From: JACQGZ01 sp050695215
Lineage (GTDB): Bacteria > Sysuimicrobiota > Sysuimicrobiia > Sysuimicrobiales > Humicultoraceae
Reading direction: 5' to 3'
DNA: 64,000 nt
NCBI GenBank assembly: GCA_050695215.1
Contig: JBOGSD010000068.1
Location: 29,485-93,484 of the forward strand
Shown here: piece after piece, positions 43,730-53,626 of the stretch
Position numbering within the stretch: the first letter of the stretch is position 1
Layout: every line of letters begins with the position of its first letter
Made by a program: the position numbers and the translations under genes
Notes under the pieces: generated by a model
What the model saw: the letters and a program-made list of their open reading frames with translations, nothing else
Database searches by the model: none
Told to the model about the DNA's origin: nothing

Positions 43730-44917
43730 CTAGGCGGAGGCTCTCGCGGCGCCGTCGGGGCCGCGGGCGGCCAGCGGCACGAAGGGGCGCGGCGCCGGGC
43801 CGAGATAGGCGGCGCGCGGGCGGATCAGCCGTCCGCCGTACTGCTCCATGATGTGGGCGCACCAGCCGGCCACGCGCGCCACCGCGAAGATCGAGGTGCA
43901 GAGGTCGATCGGGATGGCCAGGGCCCGGTAGATCACGGCCGAGAAGAAGTCCACGTTCACCGGCAGGTCGGTGTGCGCCTTCATCACGCGATAGACCGAC
44001 TCCGCGGTGTCCGCCAGGGCGCCGACCCCGGCCTCTTCCGCCAGGCGGCGGCCGATCGTCCGCAGGTGCGCCGCCCGCGGATCATCCACTGTGTAGACGG
44101 GATGACCCCATCCGGGGATGCGGGCGGCAGGGTCGGCGCGTTCGGCCCGGCTCATCCGCTCCCGCGCCGCCAGGCGGGCGCCGATGTAGCCCTCTGCCCG
44201 CTCCGGCGCGCCGATGGCCTCCAGCATCGCCAGCACGTCTTCGTTGGCGCCCCCGTGGCGCGGCCCTTTCAGCGCCGCCAGCGCGGCCGTGACGGCGGCG
44301 TGCACGTCGGAGAACGTGGCGGTCACCACCCGAGCCGCGAAAGTGGAGGCGTTCAGTTCATGCTCGGCGTGCAGGACCAGCAGCGCGTCCATCGCCGCCG
44401 CCGCGTTGGACTGCGGCGGGAGGCCGTCCAGCAGGTGCAGGAAGTTCTCCGCATGGGAGAGGGCGGGATCGAGAGGCACGACGCTCCGCCCTTCACGGAT
44501 CCGCCGCCAGGCCGCCACCGCCGTCGCCACTTGGGCCGTCAGGCGCACACACTTCCGTCTCACCGCCTCCTCCGCGGTCACCCGCCCATCCGGATCGTGC
44601 ATGGAGAGGTGGGAAACCGCGGTGCGGAGCGCCTCTAGCGGGTGAGCCGCGCGGGGGTAGGCTTCCATCGCGTTGATGACCTCGGGGGGCAACGCCCGGA
44701 CCGAGGCCATCTGCCCTCGGAGGGTGCGCAGCGCTCGTTCTCCCGGGAGGTCCCCGTCCCAGAGGAGGGCGATCACCTCTTCGAAGGAGGCGCGCCCGGC
44801 CAGCTCTCCGATGTCGTAGCCGCGGAAACGCAACCGTCCCAGGCCCCCATCCACCTGGCAAATCGTACTCTCCACGGCGATGACGTCCCTGAGGCCCTGC
44901 TCGAATCCCCCACTCAT
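43730..44917 (-). CDS. Citrate synthase (or 2-methylcitrate synthase)
   Basis: 395 residues, short prokaryotic dimer type. Catalytic residues are visible in HAEHELNASTFAARV (His), PGWGHPVYTVDDPRA (His) and LPVNVDFFSAVIYRALAIP (Asp). The N-terminus GLRDVIAVESTICQVDGGLGRLRFRGYDIG is typical. Condenses oxaloacetate with acetyl- or propionyl-CoA; the methylisocitrate-lyase-like enzyme at 6.3 kb leaves the methylcitrate alternative open. An AT-rich regulatory region precedes it and a small HTH gene follows. Confidence 0.93.
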   Translation of the reverse strand: MSGGFEQGLRDVIAVESTICQVDGGLGRLRFRGYDIGELAGRASFEEVIALLWDGDLPGERALRTLRGQMASVRALPPEVINAMEAYPRAAHPLEALRTAVSHLSMHDPDGRVTAEEAVRRKCVRLTAQVATAVAAWRRIREGRSVVPLDPALSHAENFLHLLDGLPPQSNAAAAMDALLVLHAEHELNASTFAARVVTATFSDVHAAVTAALAALKGPRHGGANEDVLAMLEAIGAPERAEGYIGARLAARERMSRAERADPAARIPGWGHPVYTVDDPRAAHLRTIGRRLAEEAGVGALADTAESVYRVMKAHTDLPVNVDFFSAVIYRALAIPIDLCTSIFAVARVAGWCAHIMEQYGGRLIRPRAAYLGPAPRPFVPLAARGPDGAARASA

Positions 44918-44947
44918 CCGCGCCCTCTCCCCGCCAAACCGAATATG

Positions 44948-44977
44948 TTGATGTATATTGATTCTGATTGATTACTG
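44948..44977. promoter_or_regulatory. AT-rich operator candidate: three TTGAT repeats at 10-bp spacing
   Basis: On the plus strand TTGATGTATA, TTGATTCTGA and TTGATTACTG follow each other without gap, each exactly 10 bp, i.e. the same DNA face. They lie 31-60 bases upstream of the citrate synthase start in a stretch (about 44940-44977) far less GC-rich than the rest of the window. A minus-strand -10-like TATACA is embedded. It probably forms a promoter with an activator or repressor array. Confidence 0.6.
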
Positions 44978-45018
44978 GAATCCCTCCTTCTGACCGCAGG
45001 ATTCCTCTCCGAGTCGGA

Positions 45019-46260
45019 TTATCGGCGCTCTACCGCATAAATGTGGGTCTGCCCCTGCGTTTCCGCAGCGAGTCGACCGTGGCTGATCACATACAGCGGC
45101 GGTGCGTGCCGCGCGAGGACCTCCTGCACCGTTTCTCCCTGGAGCACCACGAGATGGCCCCCCTTCCCCACGGCCAGCCCGTAGTCGTCCAGGCGAAGGA
45201 CGCGCCCACCCTGGACCGTGACCATGTCCAGTAGGGTGTCCATCTCTGAGGCGGTGGTCCAGCCGAGCAGATGGGAGGCGAGGAAGGCCACTTCGAGCAG
45301 GTTGTGCTCCCCGTAGGGGTAGTAGGCGTCGGCGATATCGTCCTGGCCCAGGGCGACGGGCAGGCCCGCCGCCAGGAGGTCGGCCGCGCGGAGATGCAGC
45401 GGGCCGGTGTGCGGGGCGGTGACGAAGCCCATCTGCGCCCGGCGGGCCAGCTCGATGAGGCGGCGCAGCGCAGGCTCGGGAGAGAGCGCCATGGCCCGGG
45501 CGTGGCAGGCGATGACGCGGCCGGTCCATCCCTCTCGGATCGCCGCCGCCGCGAGCATCTCCGTGGTGCGCAGTCCCGGGTCCCCGGCGTCGTCGGTGAG
45601 CATGGCGACGTCGCGGTCGAAGGTGCGGGCCAGGGCGAGCATCCGGTCGATGTGCGCGGTCTGCGCGCGGTCGCTCTCCTCGATCCACGGGATTCCCCCG
45701 ACCACGTCGGCCCCCAGCTCGAGGGCCGCGCGGACGTAGGCTTCGGCCCCCTCGTCGCGTACCACGCCGTCCTGCGGAAAGGCGACGACGCGCACCTCCA
45801 CGACGCCCCGCCACTCCTCACGCAGACGCAACAGCGCCTTGATGCCCTCCAGCCGCGCGCGGGTATCCGTGTCGGCAAACGCCAGCAGGTGGGTGACCCC
45901 ATGCTTCAGCCCGTCGGTGAGCACTCGCGTCGCGTTGGCATGAATCCAGGACTCCTCGTAGTGATCCTTGACGCGGGCGGCGAGATCGATGGCCGCCGCC
46001 GCCCCGCGCATCTGCGCTCCCGCGTACCGCTGCAGCGCCTCTTCTCCGGCCAGCCCGCTCGTGTAGACCTTGTCCAGATGCAGATGGGCGTTGACGAACG
46101 AAGGGGTGACCAGATTGCCGCCGGCGTCGAGGACCCTCTCCCCCGCCAGCGGCCCCGGCCCGAGCGCGGCGATGCGTCCTCCCTCGATGCCGATCGAGAC
46201 GGACGCCCCGCCCCCGCGCAGGCGCGCGTTGGCGACCACCAGGTCGAAGGGGCCGTCCAC
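45019..46260 (-). CDS. Cytosine-deaminase-like amidohydrolase with altered metal site
   Basis: 413 residues of the CodA branch of the amidohydrolase superfamily. NAHLHLDKVY (first two metal histidines), VIACHARAM (third histidine) and GQDDIADAYYPYGEHNLLEV (metal aspartate) line up with CodA. However, the CodA HCDE block is replaced by MLTDDAGD, so the equivalent metal histidine is missing and the catalytic glutamate is an aspartate. A nucleobase-related but non-cytosine substrate is likely. It is seven bases downstream of the BMP-type ABC transporter permease genes, with which it probably forms an operon. Confidence 0.8.
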   Translation of the reverse strand: MDGPFDLVVANARLRGGGASVSIGIEGGRIAALGPGPLAGERVLDAGGNLVTPSFVNAHLHLDKVYTSGLAGEEALQRYAGAQMRGAAAAIDLAARVKDHYEESWIHANATRVLTDGLKHGVTHLLAFADTDTRARLEGIKALLRLREEWRGVVEVRVVAFPQDGVVRDEGAEAYVRAALELGADVVGGIPWIEESDRAQTAHIDRMLALARTFDRDVAMLTDDAGDPGLRTTEMLAAAAIREGWTGRVIACHARAMALSPEPALRRLIELARRAQMGFVTAPHTGPLHLRAADLLAAGLPVALGQDDIADAYYPYGEHNLLEVAFLASHLLGWTTASEMDTLLDMVTVQGGRVLRLDDYGLAVGKGGHLVVLQGETVQEVLARHAPPLYVISHGRLAAETQGQTHIYAVERR

Positions 46261-46266
46261 GGGCGG

Positions 46267-47238
46267 TTAGTCTTCTTCTTTGGAGTACGGGATGCCGTCG
46301 GCCGCAGGCATCTGGGCGCGGCGGACAAAGCCCGCCAGCACCAGGATCGTGGCGATGTGCGGCAGGACGGTGATGAACTGGTAGGGGACGCGCAGGTTGA
46401 CCACGCGCAGGCTGAAGGCGTCGAAGTAGCCGAAGAGCGCGGAGGCCCCCAGCGCTCCCAGCGGCCACCAGTTGCCGAAGATCATCGCCGCCAGGGCGAT
46501 GAAGCCGCGCCCCTGGGTCATCCCCTCCAGGTAGCCTCGCCCCTGCTCAATCGCCAGGTAGCCGCCGGCGAGACCGGCCAGGGCGCCGCTGATCAGCACG
46601 CCGAGGTAGCGCATCAGGATGACGTTGACCCCCAGGGTGTCCGCGGCGAGGGGGTGCTCGCCGACCGCGCGCAGCCGCAGACCGAAGCGGGTGCGCCGCA
46701 GGACCCACTGGCCCACGATGACCAGCAGGATGGCAGACGGGATCACCGGGGAGGTGCCGGTCACCAGCGGAGCGAGGCCCGGGATGCGGTCGAGGAGCGG
46801 GATGTCGATCGCCGTGAAGCCGCCAATCCCCGGCGACTGGGTGGCCACACGGAAAAAGATGATGTTCAAAAAGCGGGCCAGCCCCGCCGCCAGCAGGTTG
46901 ATGGTCACGCCGCTGATGATTTGGTCGACGCGGAAGGTGATGGTGACCAGGGCGTGCAGCAGCGCGAACAACGCCCCCATCAGCATCGCCGCCAGCATGC
47001 CGGCGAGCGGCGCTACGTTGGGGGCGGCCTCCGCGAGCTGGGGGAACCCCTGCGCCACGAAGTGGGTGACCGCGGCCCCCCAGAAGGTGCCCATGATCAT
47101 CATGCCTTCCAGACCGATGTTGACCACCCCGCCGCGTTCGGAGAAGACCGCGCCCAGGGCGGCCAGGAGGATCGGGATGGTGAGGCGGATGGCCGAGGCC
47201 AGCAACGCCGCGCTGACGAGGGTCTGGAGCAGCTCCAC
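46267..47238 (-). CDS. ABC transporter permease (BPD_transp_2, nucleoside type)
   Basis: 323 residues, about nine membrane segments. The GLEGMMIMGTFWGA segment and the ISGALAGLAGGYLAIEQGRGYLEGM motif are typical of the second permease (NupQ/YufQ-like) of BMP-type nucleoside importers. Starts one base after the partner permease stop. Confidence 0.88.
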   Translation of the reverse strand: MELLQTLVSAALLASAIRLTIPILLAALGAVFSERGGVVNIGLEGMMIMGTFWGAAVTHFVAQGFPQLAEAAPNVAPLAGMLAAMLMGALFALLHALVTITFRVDQIISGVTINLLAAGLARFLNIIFFRVATQSPGIGGFTAIDIPLLDRIPGLAPLVTGTSPVIPSAILLVIVGQWVLRRTRFGLRLRAVGEHPLAADTLGVNVILMRYLGVLISGALAGLAGGYLAIEQGRGYLEGMTQGRGFIALAAMIFGNWWPLGALGASALFGYFDAFSLRVVNLRVPYQFITVLPHIATILVLAGFVRRAQMPAADGIPYSKEED

Positions 47239-48390
47239 CTACTCCCTCCCCTCGCCCGTCCCCGCCAGGGCCGCGGTGAGCGGCGGGCTGATCTGGGCTT
47301 CCCGCTTGCGCTGGGCGCGGACATAGCGCGTCAGCAATTCGTACCCGACAACGATCGCCAGGATGATCAACCCCTGCAGGATGGTGATGACCTCGCGGGG
47401 GGCGCCGGCGAAGACCTGCACCCCCTGCGCGCCGCGGTCCAGAAAGGCGATGAAGAGCGCAGCCCCCACCACCCCCAGGGGGTTGTTCTTAGCCAGCAGG
47501 GCGATGGAGATGCCCAGGAAGCCGTACCCCTTGGGGAAGTCGATGTCGAAGTAGCCGAAGAAGGCGAGAGTGTCGGCGAGCCCGACCAGTCCGGCGACGC
47601 CCCCGCTGAGCAGGAAAATGAGGAACTGCACGCGCTGCGTGGAGATGCCCGCCGCTTCCGCCGCCCCCGGATTGTGGGCCACCGCGCGCACCTCATACCC
47701 GAAGCGCCAACGGCGCAGCACCCACCAGAAGAAGATGCAGAGGACCATCCCCACTGGCAGGAACCAGTTCAGCCGGGAGGAGCCGGGGATGTCCAACCCG
47801 ATCGCCGTCAGCGCCGGATGGAGCAGCGGCATCAGGGCGCTGGGGAGAATGTCGGGGGTGCGCACGCGCGGGGTCCCCGCCTGCGCCGGATCGCGCAGCA
47901 GGCCCGGTTCGAGCAAATAGAGGACGAGGGCGCCCGCGATCGCGTTCATCATGATCGTGGTGATGACCTCGTGCGCCCCCCGCCGCAACTTGAGGACGAT
48001 CGGCAGCAGCGCCCAGAGCATCCCCGCCAGGACGCCCGTGAGAATCGTCAGCGGCAGGTGGACGACGCGGGGCAGGCCGCCCACCGCAAACCCAACGAAG
48101 GCGGCGGCGACGGCGCCTACGTAGTATTGGCCCTCCACCCCGATGTTGAAGAGGTTGGCGCGGAAGGCCAGCGCGGTCGCCAGCCCGGCCAGGATCAGCG
48201 GCGTCGCCCGGTAGAAGATGGCGGCGATGCTGTCGATGCGCCCCAGGTTGAAGCGCACCATCAGCGGGTAGATGTGCAGGGGGTCCTCGCCGATCGCCAG
48301 CAGGATCACCGACCCGGCCAAGGCGCCGAAGAGGATGGCCAGCGCCAGGGCGGCGGCCTGCAGGAAGAAGAAACGGGCCCCCGAGCTCAT
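47239..48390 (-). CDS. ABC transporter permease (BPD_transp_2, nucleoside type)
   Basis: 383 residues, about ten membrane segments. The NIGVEGQYYVGAVAAAFVG and LSGGVAGLVGLADTLAFFG motifs match the NupP/YufP-type first permease. ATG overlaps the stop of the ATPase gene by four bases. Forms the membrane channel with the permease downstream. Confidence 0.88.
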   Translation of the reverse strand: MSSGARFFFLQAAALALAILFGALAGSVILLAIGEDPLHIYPLMVRFNLGRIDSIAAIFYRATPLILAGLATALAFRANLFNIGVEGQYYVGAVAAAFVGFAVGGLPRVVHLPLTILTGVLAGMLWALLPIVLKLRRGAHEVITTIMMNAIAGALVLYLLEPGLLRDPAQAGTPRVRTPDILPSALMPLLHPALTAIGLDIPGSSRLNWFLPVGMVLCIFFWWVLRRWRFGYEVRAVAHNPGAAEAAGISTQRVQFLIFLLSGGVAGLVGLADTLAFFGYFDIDFPKGYGFLGISIALLAKNNPLGVVGAALFIAFLDRGAQGVQVFAGAPREVITILQGLIILAIVVGYELLTRYVRAQRKREAQISPPLTAALAGTGEGRE

Positions 48391-49925
48391 CCCGCCCGCT
48401 GCCCGGTGTCCCGCTTCGTCCCCGTCATGTACAGGCCCAGCTCCTGGGGCGTCACCTCGCCGGGAGAACGTTCGGCGACGAGTTCGCCACGGTACATCAC
48501 CCCAATGCGGTCGGAGAGGGAGAGGATCTCGTCCAGATCCGCCGAGACCAGGAGGACCGCCATGCCCGCCGCCTTCGCCTCCATCAACTGGCGCCAGACG
48601 AACTCCGTGGCCCCGACGTCCAGCCCGCGGGTGGGGTGCGCCGCCAGCAGCACGCCCGGGGCGAAGGCAAACTCCCGCGCCACGATGACCTTCTGCTGGT
48701 TGCCGCCCGAGAGCGCCAGGGCGGGGGTGGTCGTGGCGGGGGAGCGGATGTCGTAGTCGCGGATGCGCTCCCGGGCGAACGCCTCAATCTGCGACAGATC
48801 GAGGAGGGGGCCGTTCGTGAAGAGCCCGCGGTGGTGATGACCAAGGATGAGATTCTCCCGTACCTGCATCGGCAGGACCAGCCCGCGGCGCTGCCGGTCC
48901 TCCGGGATGTGGGCCAGCCCGCGCAGCCGCACGCGGCCGGCGCTGGCCCGAGTCACGTCGTCGCCGTCCACGTGTACCGCGCCGGAGGCGACGGCGCGCA
49001 GCCCGACGATGGCTTCGACCAGCTCGGTCTGCCCGTTTCCCTGGACGCCGGCGATGCCGTAGATCTCTCCACGGCGGACGACCAGGGTAACGCCGCGCAC
49101 CACCGGGCGGCCGTGGGCACCGCGTACGGCCAGCCCGTCGACGGCCAACCGGACCTCGCCCGGCGTGATGTCCGGCCGTGCGACCTGCAGCAGCACGGGG
49201 CGGCCTACCATCATCTCGGCGAGCTGTCCCTTCGTGGTGTCCGCCGACGCCACCGTGCCCACCACCCGGCCGCGCCGCAGCACCGTGACCCGGTCGGCGA
49301 TGGCCAGGACCTCGTCCAGGATGTGGCTGATGAAGATGATCGTCTTGCCCTGGTCGCGCAGACGGCGCAGGTTGGCGAAGAGTTCCTCCACTTCCTGGGG
49401 GACCAGCACCGCGGTCGGCTCGTCCAGGACGAGCAGTTCCGCTCCCCGGTAGAGCACCTTGATGATCTCCACGCGCTGCTGTTCGCCGACGGACAAGTTG
49501 GCGACGAGGTCGCGGGGACTGAGGGCGAACTCGTATTGTTTGGTCAGGGCCTCGATCTGTTCCATCGCCCGGCCGGTGGCCAGGCGGCCCCCGCGCGTGG
49601 GCTCGCTCCCCAGGATGACGTTTTCGGCGACGGTGAACACGGGGATGAGCATGAAGTGTTGGTGCACCATCCCGATCCCCAGCTCGAGGGCGCGGCGCGG
49701 TCCGTCGATGCGTACCGGCGCCCCTCGCACCACGATCTCCCCCTCGTCCGGCTGGTAGAGGCCGTAGAGGATCTTCATCAGCGTGGACTTGCCCGCCCCG
49801 TTTTCCCCCACCAGGGCGTGGATCTCCCCCGTGTGGACGGTGAGAGCGATGTGGTCGTTGGCGACGACGCCGGGGAACCGCTTGCTGATGTCCCGCAGTT
49901 CGAGAAAGAGGTCGGGGGAGGCCAT
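48387..49925 (-). CDS. Nucleoside-type ABC importer ATPase (two fused ATP-binding domains)
   Basis: 512 residues with two ABC cassettes as in NupO/YufO and RbsA. The first has HALVGENGAGKSTLMKILYG, LSVGEQQRVEIIKVLYRGAELLVLDEPTA. The second is degenerate in its P-loop (GIAGVQGNGQTELVEAIVG) but keeps LSGGNQQKVIVAREF. Start ATG 49925 (MASPDLFLELRDISKRF) is preceded by GGAGG; the open frame further up crosses a hairpin and is not used. Confidence 0.9.
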   Translation of the reverse strand: MASPDLFLELRDISKRFPGVVANDHIALTVHTGEIHALVGENGAGKSTLMKILYGLYQPDEGEIVVRGAPVRIDGPRRALELGIGMVHQHFMLIPVFTVAENVILGSEPTRGGRLATGRAMEQIEALTKQYEFALSPRDLVANLSVGEQQRVEIIKVLYRGAELLVLDEPTAVLVPQEVEELFANLRRLRDQGKTIIFISHILDEVLAIADRVTVLRRGRVVGTVASADTTKGQLAEMMVGRPVLLQVARPDITPGEVRLAVDGLAVRGAHGRPVVRGVTLVVRRGEIYGIAGVQGNGQTELVEAIVGLRAVASGAVHVDGDDVTRASAGRVRLRGLAHIPEDRQRRGLVLPMQVRENLILGHHHRGLFTNGPLLDLSQIEAFARERIRDYDIRSPATTTPALALSGGNQQKVIVAREFAFAPGVLLAAHPTRGLDVGATEFVWRQLMEAKAAGMAVLLVSADLDEILSLSDRIGVMYRGELVAERSPGEVTPQELGLYMTGTKRDTGQRAG

Positions 49926-49973
49926 CGGCCTCCGAAGCATTCGCCGGGGCGTCCGACCTTCCCCCTCCAAGTC

Positions 49974-49998
49974 GCCGGAGGCGGGGAACACCTCCGGC
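49974..49998 (-). other. Hairpin in the leader of the ABC ATPase gene
   Basis: GCCGGAGG and CCTCCGGC form an 8-bp stem around a 9-nt loop, about 50 bases upstream of the ATPase start. With the stronger hairpin at 50029-50056 it separates the binding-protein gene from the rest of the operon. Confidence 0.4.
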
Positions 49999-50028
49999 AC
50001 CCCCGCACCCCCGGCGATTCAAACAGCA

Positions 50029-50056
50029 GGCCCGGGGGAATCGCTCCCCCCGGGCC
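50029..50056 (-). terminator. Strong hairpin downstream of the BMP-family binding protein gene
   Basis: A perfect 10-bp stem GGCCCGGGGG / CCCCCGGGCC with an 8-nt loop, 25 bases beyond the bmp stop. There is no T-run. As in many importer operons it may attenuate transcription or protect the 3' end so that the binding protein is made in excess of the ATPase and permeases. Confidence 0.6.
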
Positions 50057-50080
50057 GCTTCCGCACGCGGGTGCGCGTCG

Positions 50081-51142
<1,062 letters not shown>

Positions 51143-51263
51143 GCCTGCACCCCCTAGATAATCGCCGGATCTCCCCGGCGTGGTATGAGGTCTCTCCCCC
51201 GGAAGGCTGTACGGAGTATTCGCGGCCCGGCCGCGCTCCCTCCTCCAACCCCACCGATTGTGT

Positions 51264-53618
51264 CTACGCGTCTGAGGAGGGTTTGGTTCGGAGGGTGCGC
51301 TCCAGCGCGTCCAGTCCCATCAGGACCTCGCGAGGGTTGCTGCCCTGGACGGGTCCGACGATGCCGCGCGCCTCCAACTGGTCGACCAACCGCGCGGCGG
51401 TGACGTACCCGATGCGCATCTTGCGCTGGAGGAGTGAGACCGACCCGTAGCCCGCCCGGACGACGATGCGGGCGGCTTCCGTGAAGCGCTCGCTGTCCTC
51501 GCCGGCCTCGCCCGCCGCTGACTGGCGCCCGGCGGCCAGGATGGACTCGTCGAAGGCGGGCTTGCCCTGTCCCCGCCACCAGTCCACGAGCGCCTGGATC
51601 TCCCCATCGCCGATGAACGCGCCTTGCGCCCGGACGGCGCGGGACGCCCCCATCGGCAGGAAGAGCATGTCTCCGCGCCCCAGCAGTTTCTCCGCCCCCG
51701 GCCCGTCGATGATGGTCCGGCTGTCCACCTGGCTACTGACGGCGAAGGCGATGCGCGAGGGGATGTTGGCCTTGATCAGACCGGTGATGACGTCCACGGA
51801 GGGACGCTGGGTAGCCACGACCAGGTGGATGCCGGTGGCGCGGGTCATCTGCGCCAGGCGGACGATCACGTCTTCAAAGTCCGCGGGCGCCACCATCATC
51901 AGGTCGGCCAGTTCGTCGATGATGATCACGATGAAGGGCAGCGGGGCGGCGTCGGCCAGCTCGTTGTAGGCCTGGACGTTGCGCACCCCGGCGGCGGCGA
52001 AGCGCTCGAACCGTTCCTCCATCACCCGCAGCATCTCCTTGAGCGCCCCGGCGGTGGCGCGCGGGTTGGTCACCACGGGGATGAGCAGGTGGGGGATGTC
52101 GTTGTAGTTGGTCAGCTCGATCCGCTTGGGGTCGATCATGACGAAGCGGACCTCGTCGGGCGTATAGCGGAAGAGCAGGCTGGCGATGATCGCGTTGAGC
52201 GCCACCGACTTGCCCGACCCGGTGGCGCCGGCGATGAGCAGGTGCGGCATCTCCGTCAGGTCGGCGACGATGGGATGGCCGGTCAGGTTCTTCCCGAGGG
52301 CGACGATCAGCGAGCCGACCTGCGTCTGAAAGGAGGGCTGGGTGAGGATCTCCCTGATGTGCACCAGGCTGGACTTCTGGTTGGGGATCTCGATGCCCAC
52401 CGCCGACTTGCCGGGGATCGGCGCCTCGATACGCACGCTGGGGGCGGCCAGATTGAGGGCGATGTCGTTGGTCAGGCTGGTGATCTTCTGCACCTTCACC
52501 CCCGGCCCCGGCTGCACCTCGAAGCGGGTCACCACCGGCCCCTGCTCCCAGTGCACCACCTTGGCTTCCACGCCAAAACTGGCCAGCGTCTGCTCGAGGG
52601 CCCGTCCGGTCTCGCCCGGATCGGCGCGGGGGGCGCGGGGCCCCCGTGGCAGGTCACCGAGCAGCTCCACCGGCGGGCGTTCATAGATCGTCGGCGTCCG
52701 GGACGGCGTCGTCTCCGGGTCGCCGGCGATCACGGGCAGCAGCGACTCTTGATGCACCCGCTCCCGCGGCAGACGCCGCCGGGCCGCCGGGGGCACAGGT
52801 GACACGTCGGCGGAGCTGCCGCCGGATGCGACTGCCACGGCAGCAGGCAGCGGCAGCAGCACCTCGTCCGCAGGGGCGTACGCGCCATGTCCGGCTGGCT
52901 CCAGCGCGCCGTCCGCGACCTCTGCCGCCGCTGACGTCGCCACCGCCTGCGCGCGCCGGGCCGCCAAAGCGGCGGCCGTGCGCCTTCTCGCCCCTGCCCC
53001 CTCGACGAGCGCGCTCCTGATCAGCCCGTAAAGGGCGCGCGCGCCCGCCAGGGCAGCGGCCAGGAGGAGGCGGCCGGCGGCGAAGCCCAGGCGCAGCGCC
53101 ATCTGCAGCAGCGACAGACCGGCGCGTCCCGCGGTCAGGGCCGCGTCGACCAAGCGGGGCAGCGGCAGCATGAAGAACCGCAGCAGGGCCACCACCGCGA
53201 CGAGGACGATGACCACCCAGAGCCCATTCTCTCCGACCAGGGCGCGTCCGGCGCGGACGAGCACCGCGCCCATGGCACCCGTTCCCTCCCCGGCGCGGGC
53301 CGCGGCGAACTCCCGCCCGCCGGGGATCAGCGCGTGACCGGCCGTGGCGGCCGCGAGGGCGCCCAGGACCAATCCCTGTACCCGGGGTGTCAGACGCGCC
53401 CGCCCCCGGGCCAGGATGATCACGGCTCCGCTGAGGAAGGTCAGCAGCGGAATCACCGGAGCCGCCACCCCCAGGGCCATCCGCTGCCAGTGCCCGAGCA
53501 GCAGCGCCGCTCCCGTCGCCCGCGGGAGGAAGCCCAGCGCCAGCAGCACGCCGGCAAGGAGCAGCGCCAGCCCGGCGCCGCTGCGCCGCGAGGTGGTCTG
53601 CCTGCGCCGGCGGGCCAC
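51264..53618 (-). CDS. ftsK: DNA translocase FtsK/SpoIIIE
   Basis: 784 residues from GTG 53618, which has GAGGCG upstream and sits just after the uppP stop. About four N-terminal membrane segments, a variable Ala/Arg-rich linker, then the motor: Walker A LIAGATGSGKSVALNAII, Walker B FIVIIIDELADLMM, and a C-terminal gamma winged helix (ARIVVRAGYGSVSLLQRKMRIGYVTAARLVDQLEARGIVGP) that reads KOPS/SRS-type sequences. Clears chromosomal DNA from the division septum. Confidence 0.95.
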   Translation of the reverse strand: MARRRRQTTSRRSGAGLALLLAGVLLALGFLPRATGAALLLGHWQRMALGVAAPVIPLLTFLSGAVIILARGRARLTPRVQGLVLGALAAATAGHALIPGGREFAAARAGEGTGAMGAVLVRAGRALVGENGLWVVIVLVAVVALLRFFMLPLPRLVDAALTAGRAGLSLLQMALRLGFAAGRLLLAAALAGARALYGLIRSALVEGAGARRRTAAALAARRAQAVATSAAAEVADGALEPAGHGAYAPADEVLLPLPAAVAVASGGSSADVSPVPPAARRRLPRERVHQESLLPVIAGDPETTPSRTPTIYERPPVELLGDLPRGPRAPRADPGETGRALEQTLASFGVEAKVVHWEQGPVVTRFEVQPGPGVKVQKITSLTNDIALNLAAPSVRIEAPIPGKSAVGIEIPNQKSSLVHIREILTQPSFQTQVGSLIVALGKNLTGHPIVADLTEMPHLLIAGATGSGKSVALNAIIASLLFRYTPDEVRFVMIDPKRIELTNYNDIPHLLIPVVTNPRATAGALKEMLRVMEERFERFAAAGVRNVQAYNELADAAPLPFIVIIIDELADLMMVAPADFEDVIVRLAQMTRATGIHLVVATQRPSVDVITGLIKANIPSRIAFAVSSQVDSRTIIDGPGAEKLLGRGDMLFLPMGASRAVRAQGAFIGDGEIQALVDWWRGQGKPAFDESILAAGRQSAAGEAGEDSERFTEAARIVVRAGYGSVSLLQRKMRIGYVTAARLVDQLEARGIVGPVQGSNPREVLMGLDALERTLRTKPSSDA

Positions 53619-53626
53619 GGATCGCC

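Noticed and set aside
43728..43862. Longer start for the small HTH protein inside citrate synthase
   Set aside because: Extra N-terminus is Pro/Arg-rich shadow sequence; ATG 43727 immediately follows the citrate synthase stop.
45271..48756. Plus-strand open frame of about 1160 codons rich in Gln, Arg, Glu, His
   Set aside because: Antisense shadow of the deaminase-like gene and both permeases.
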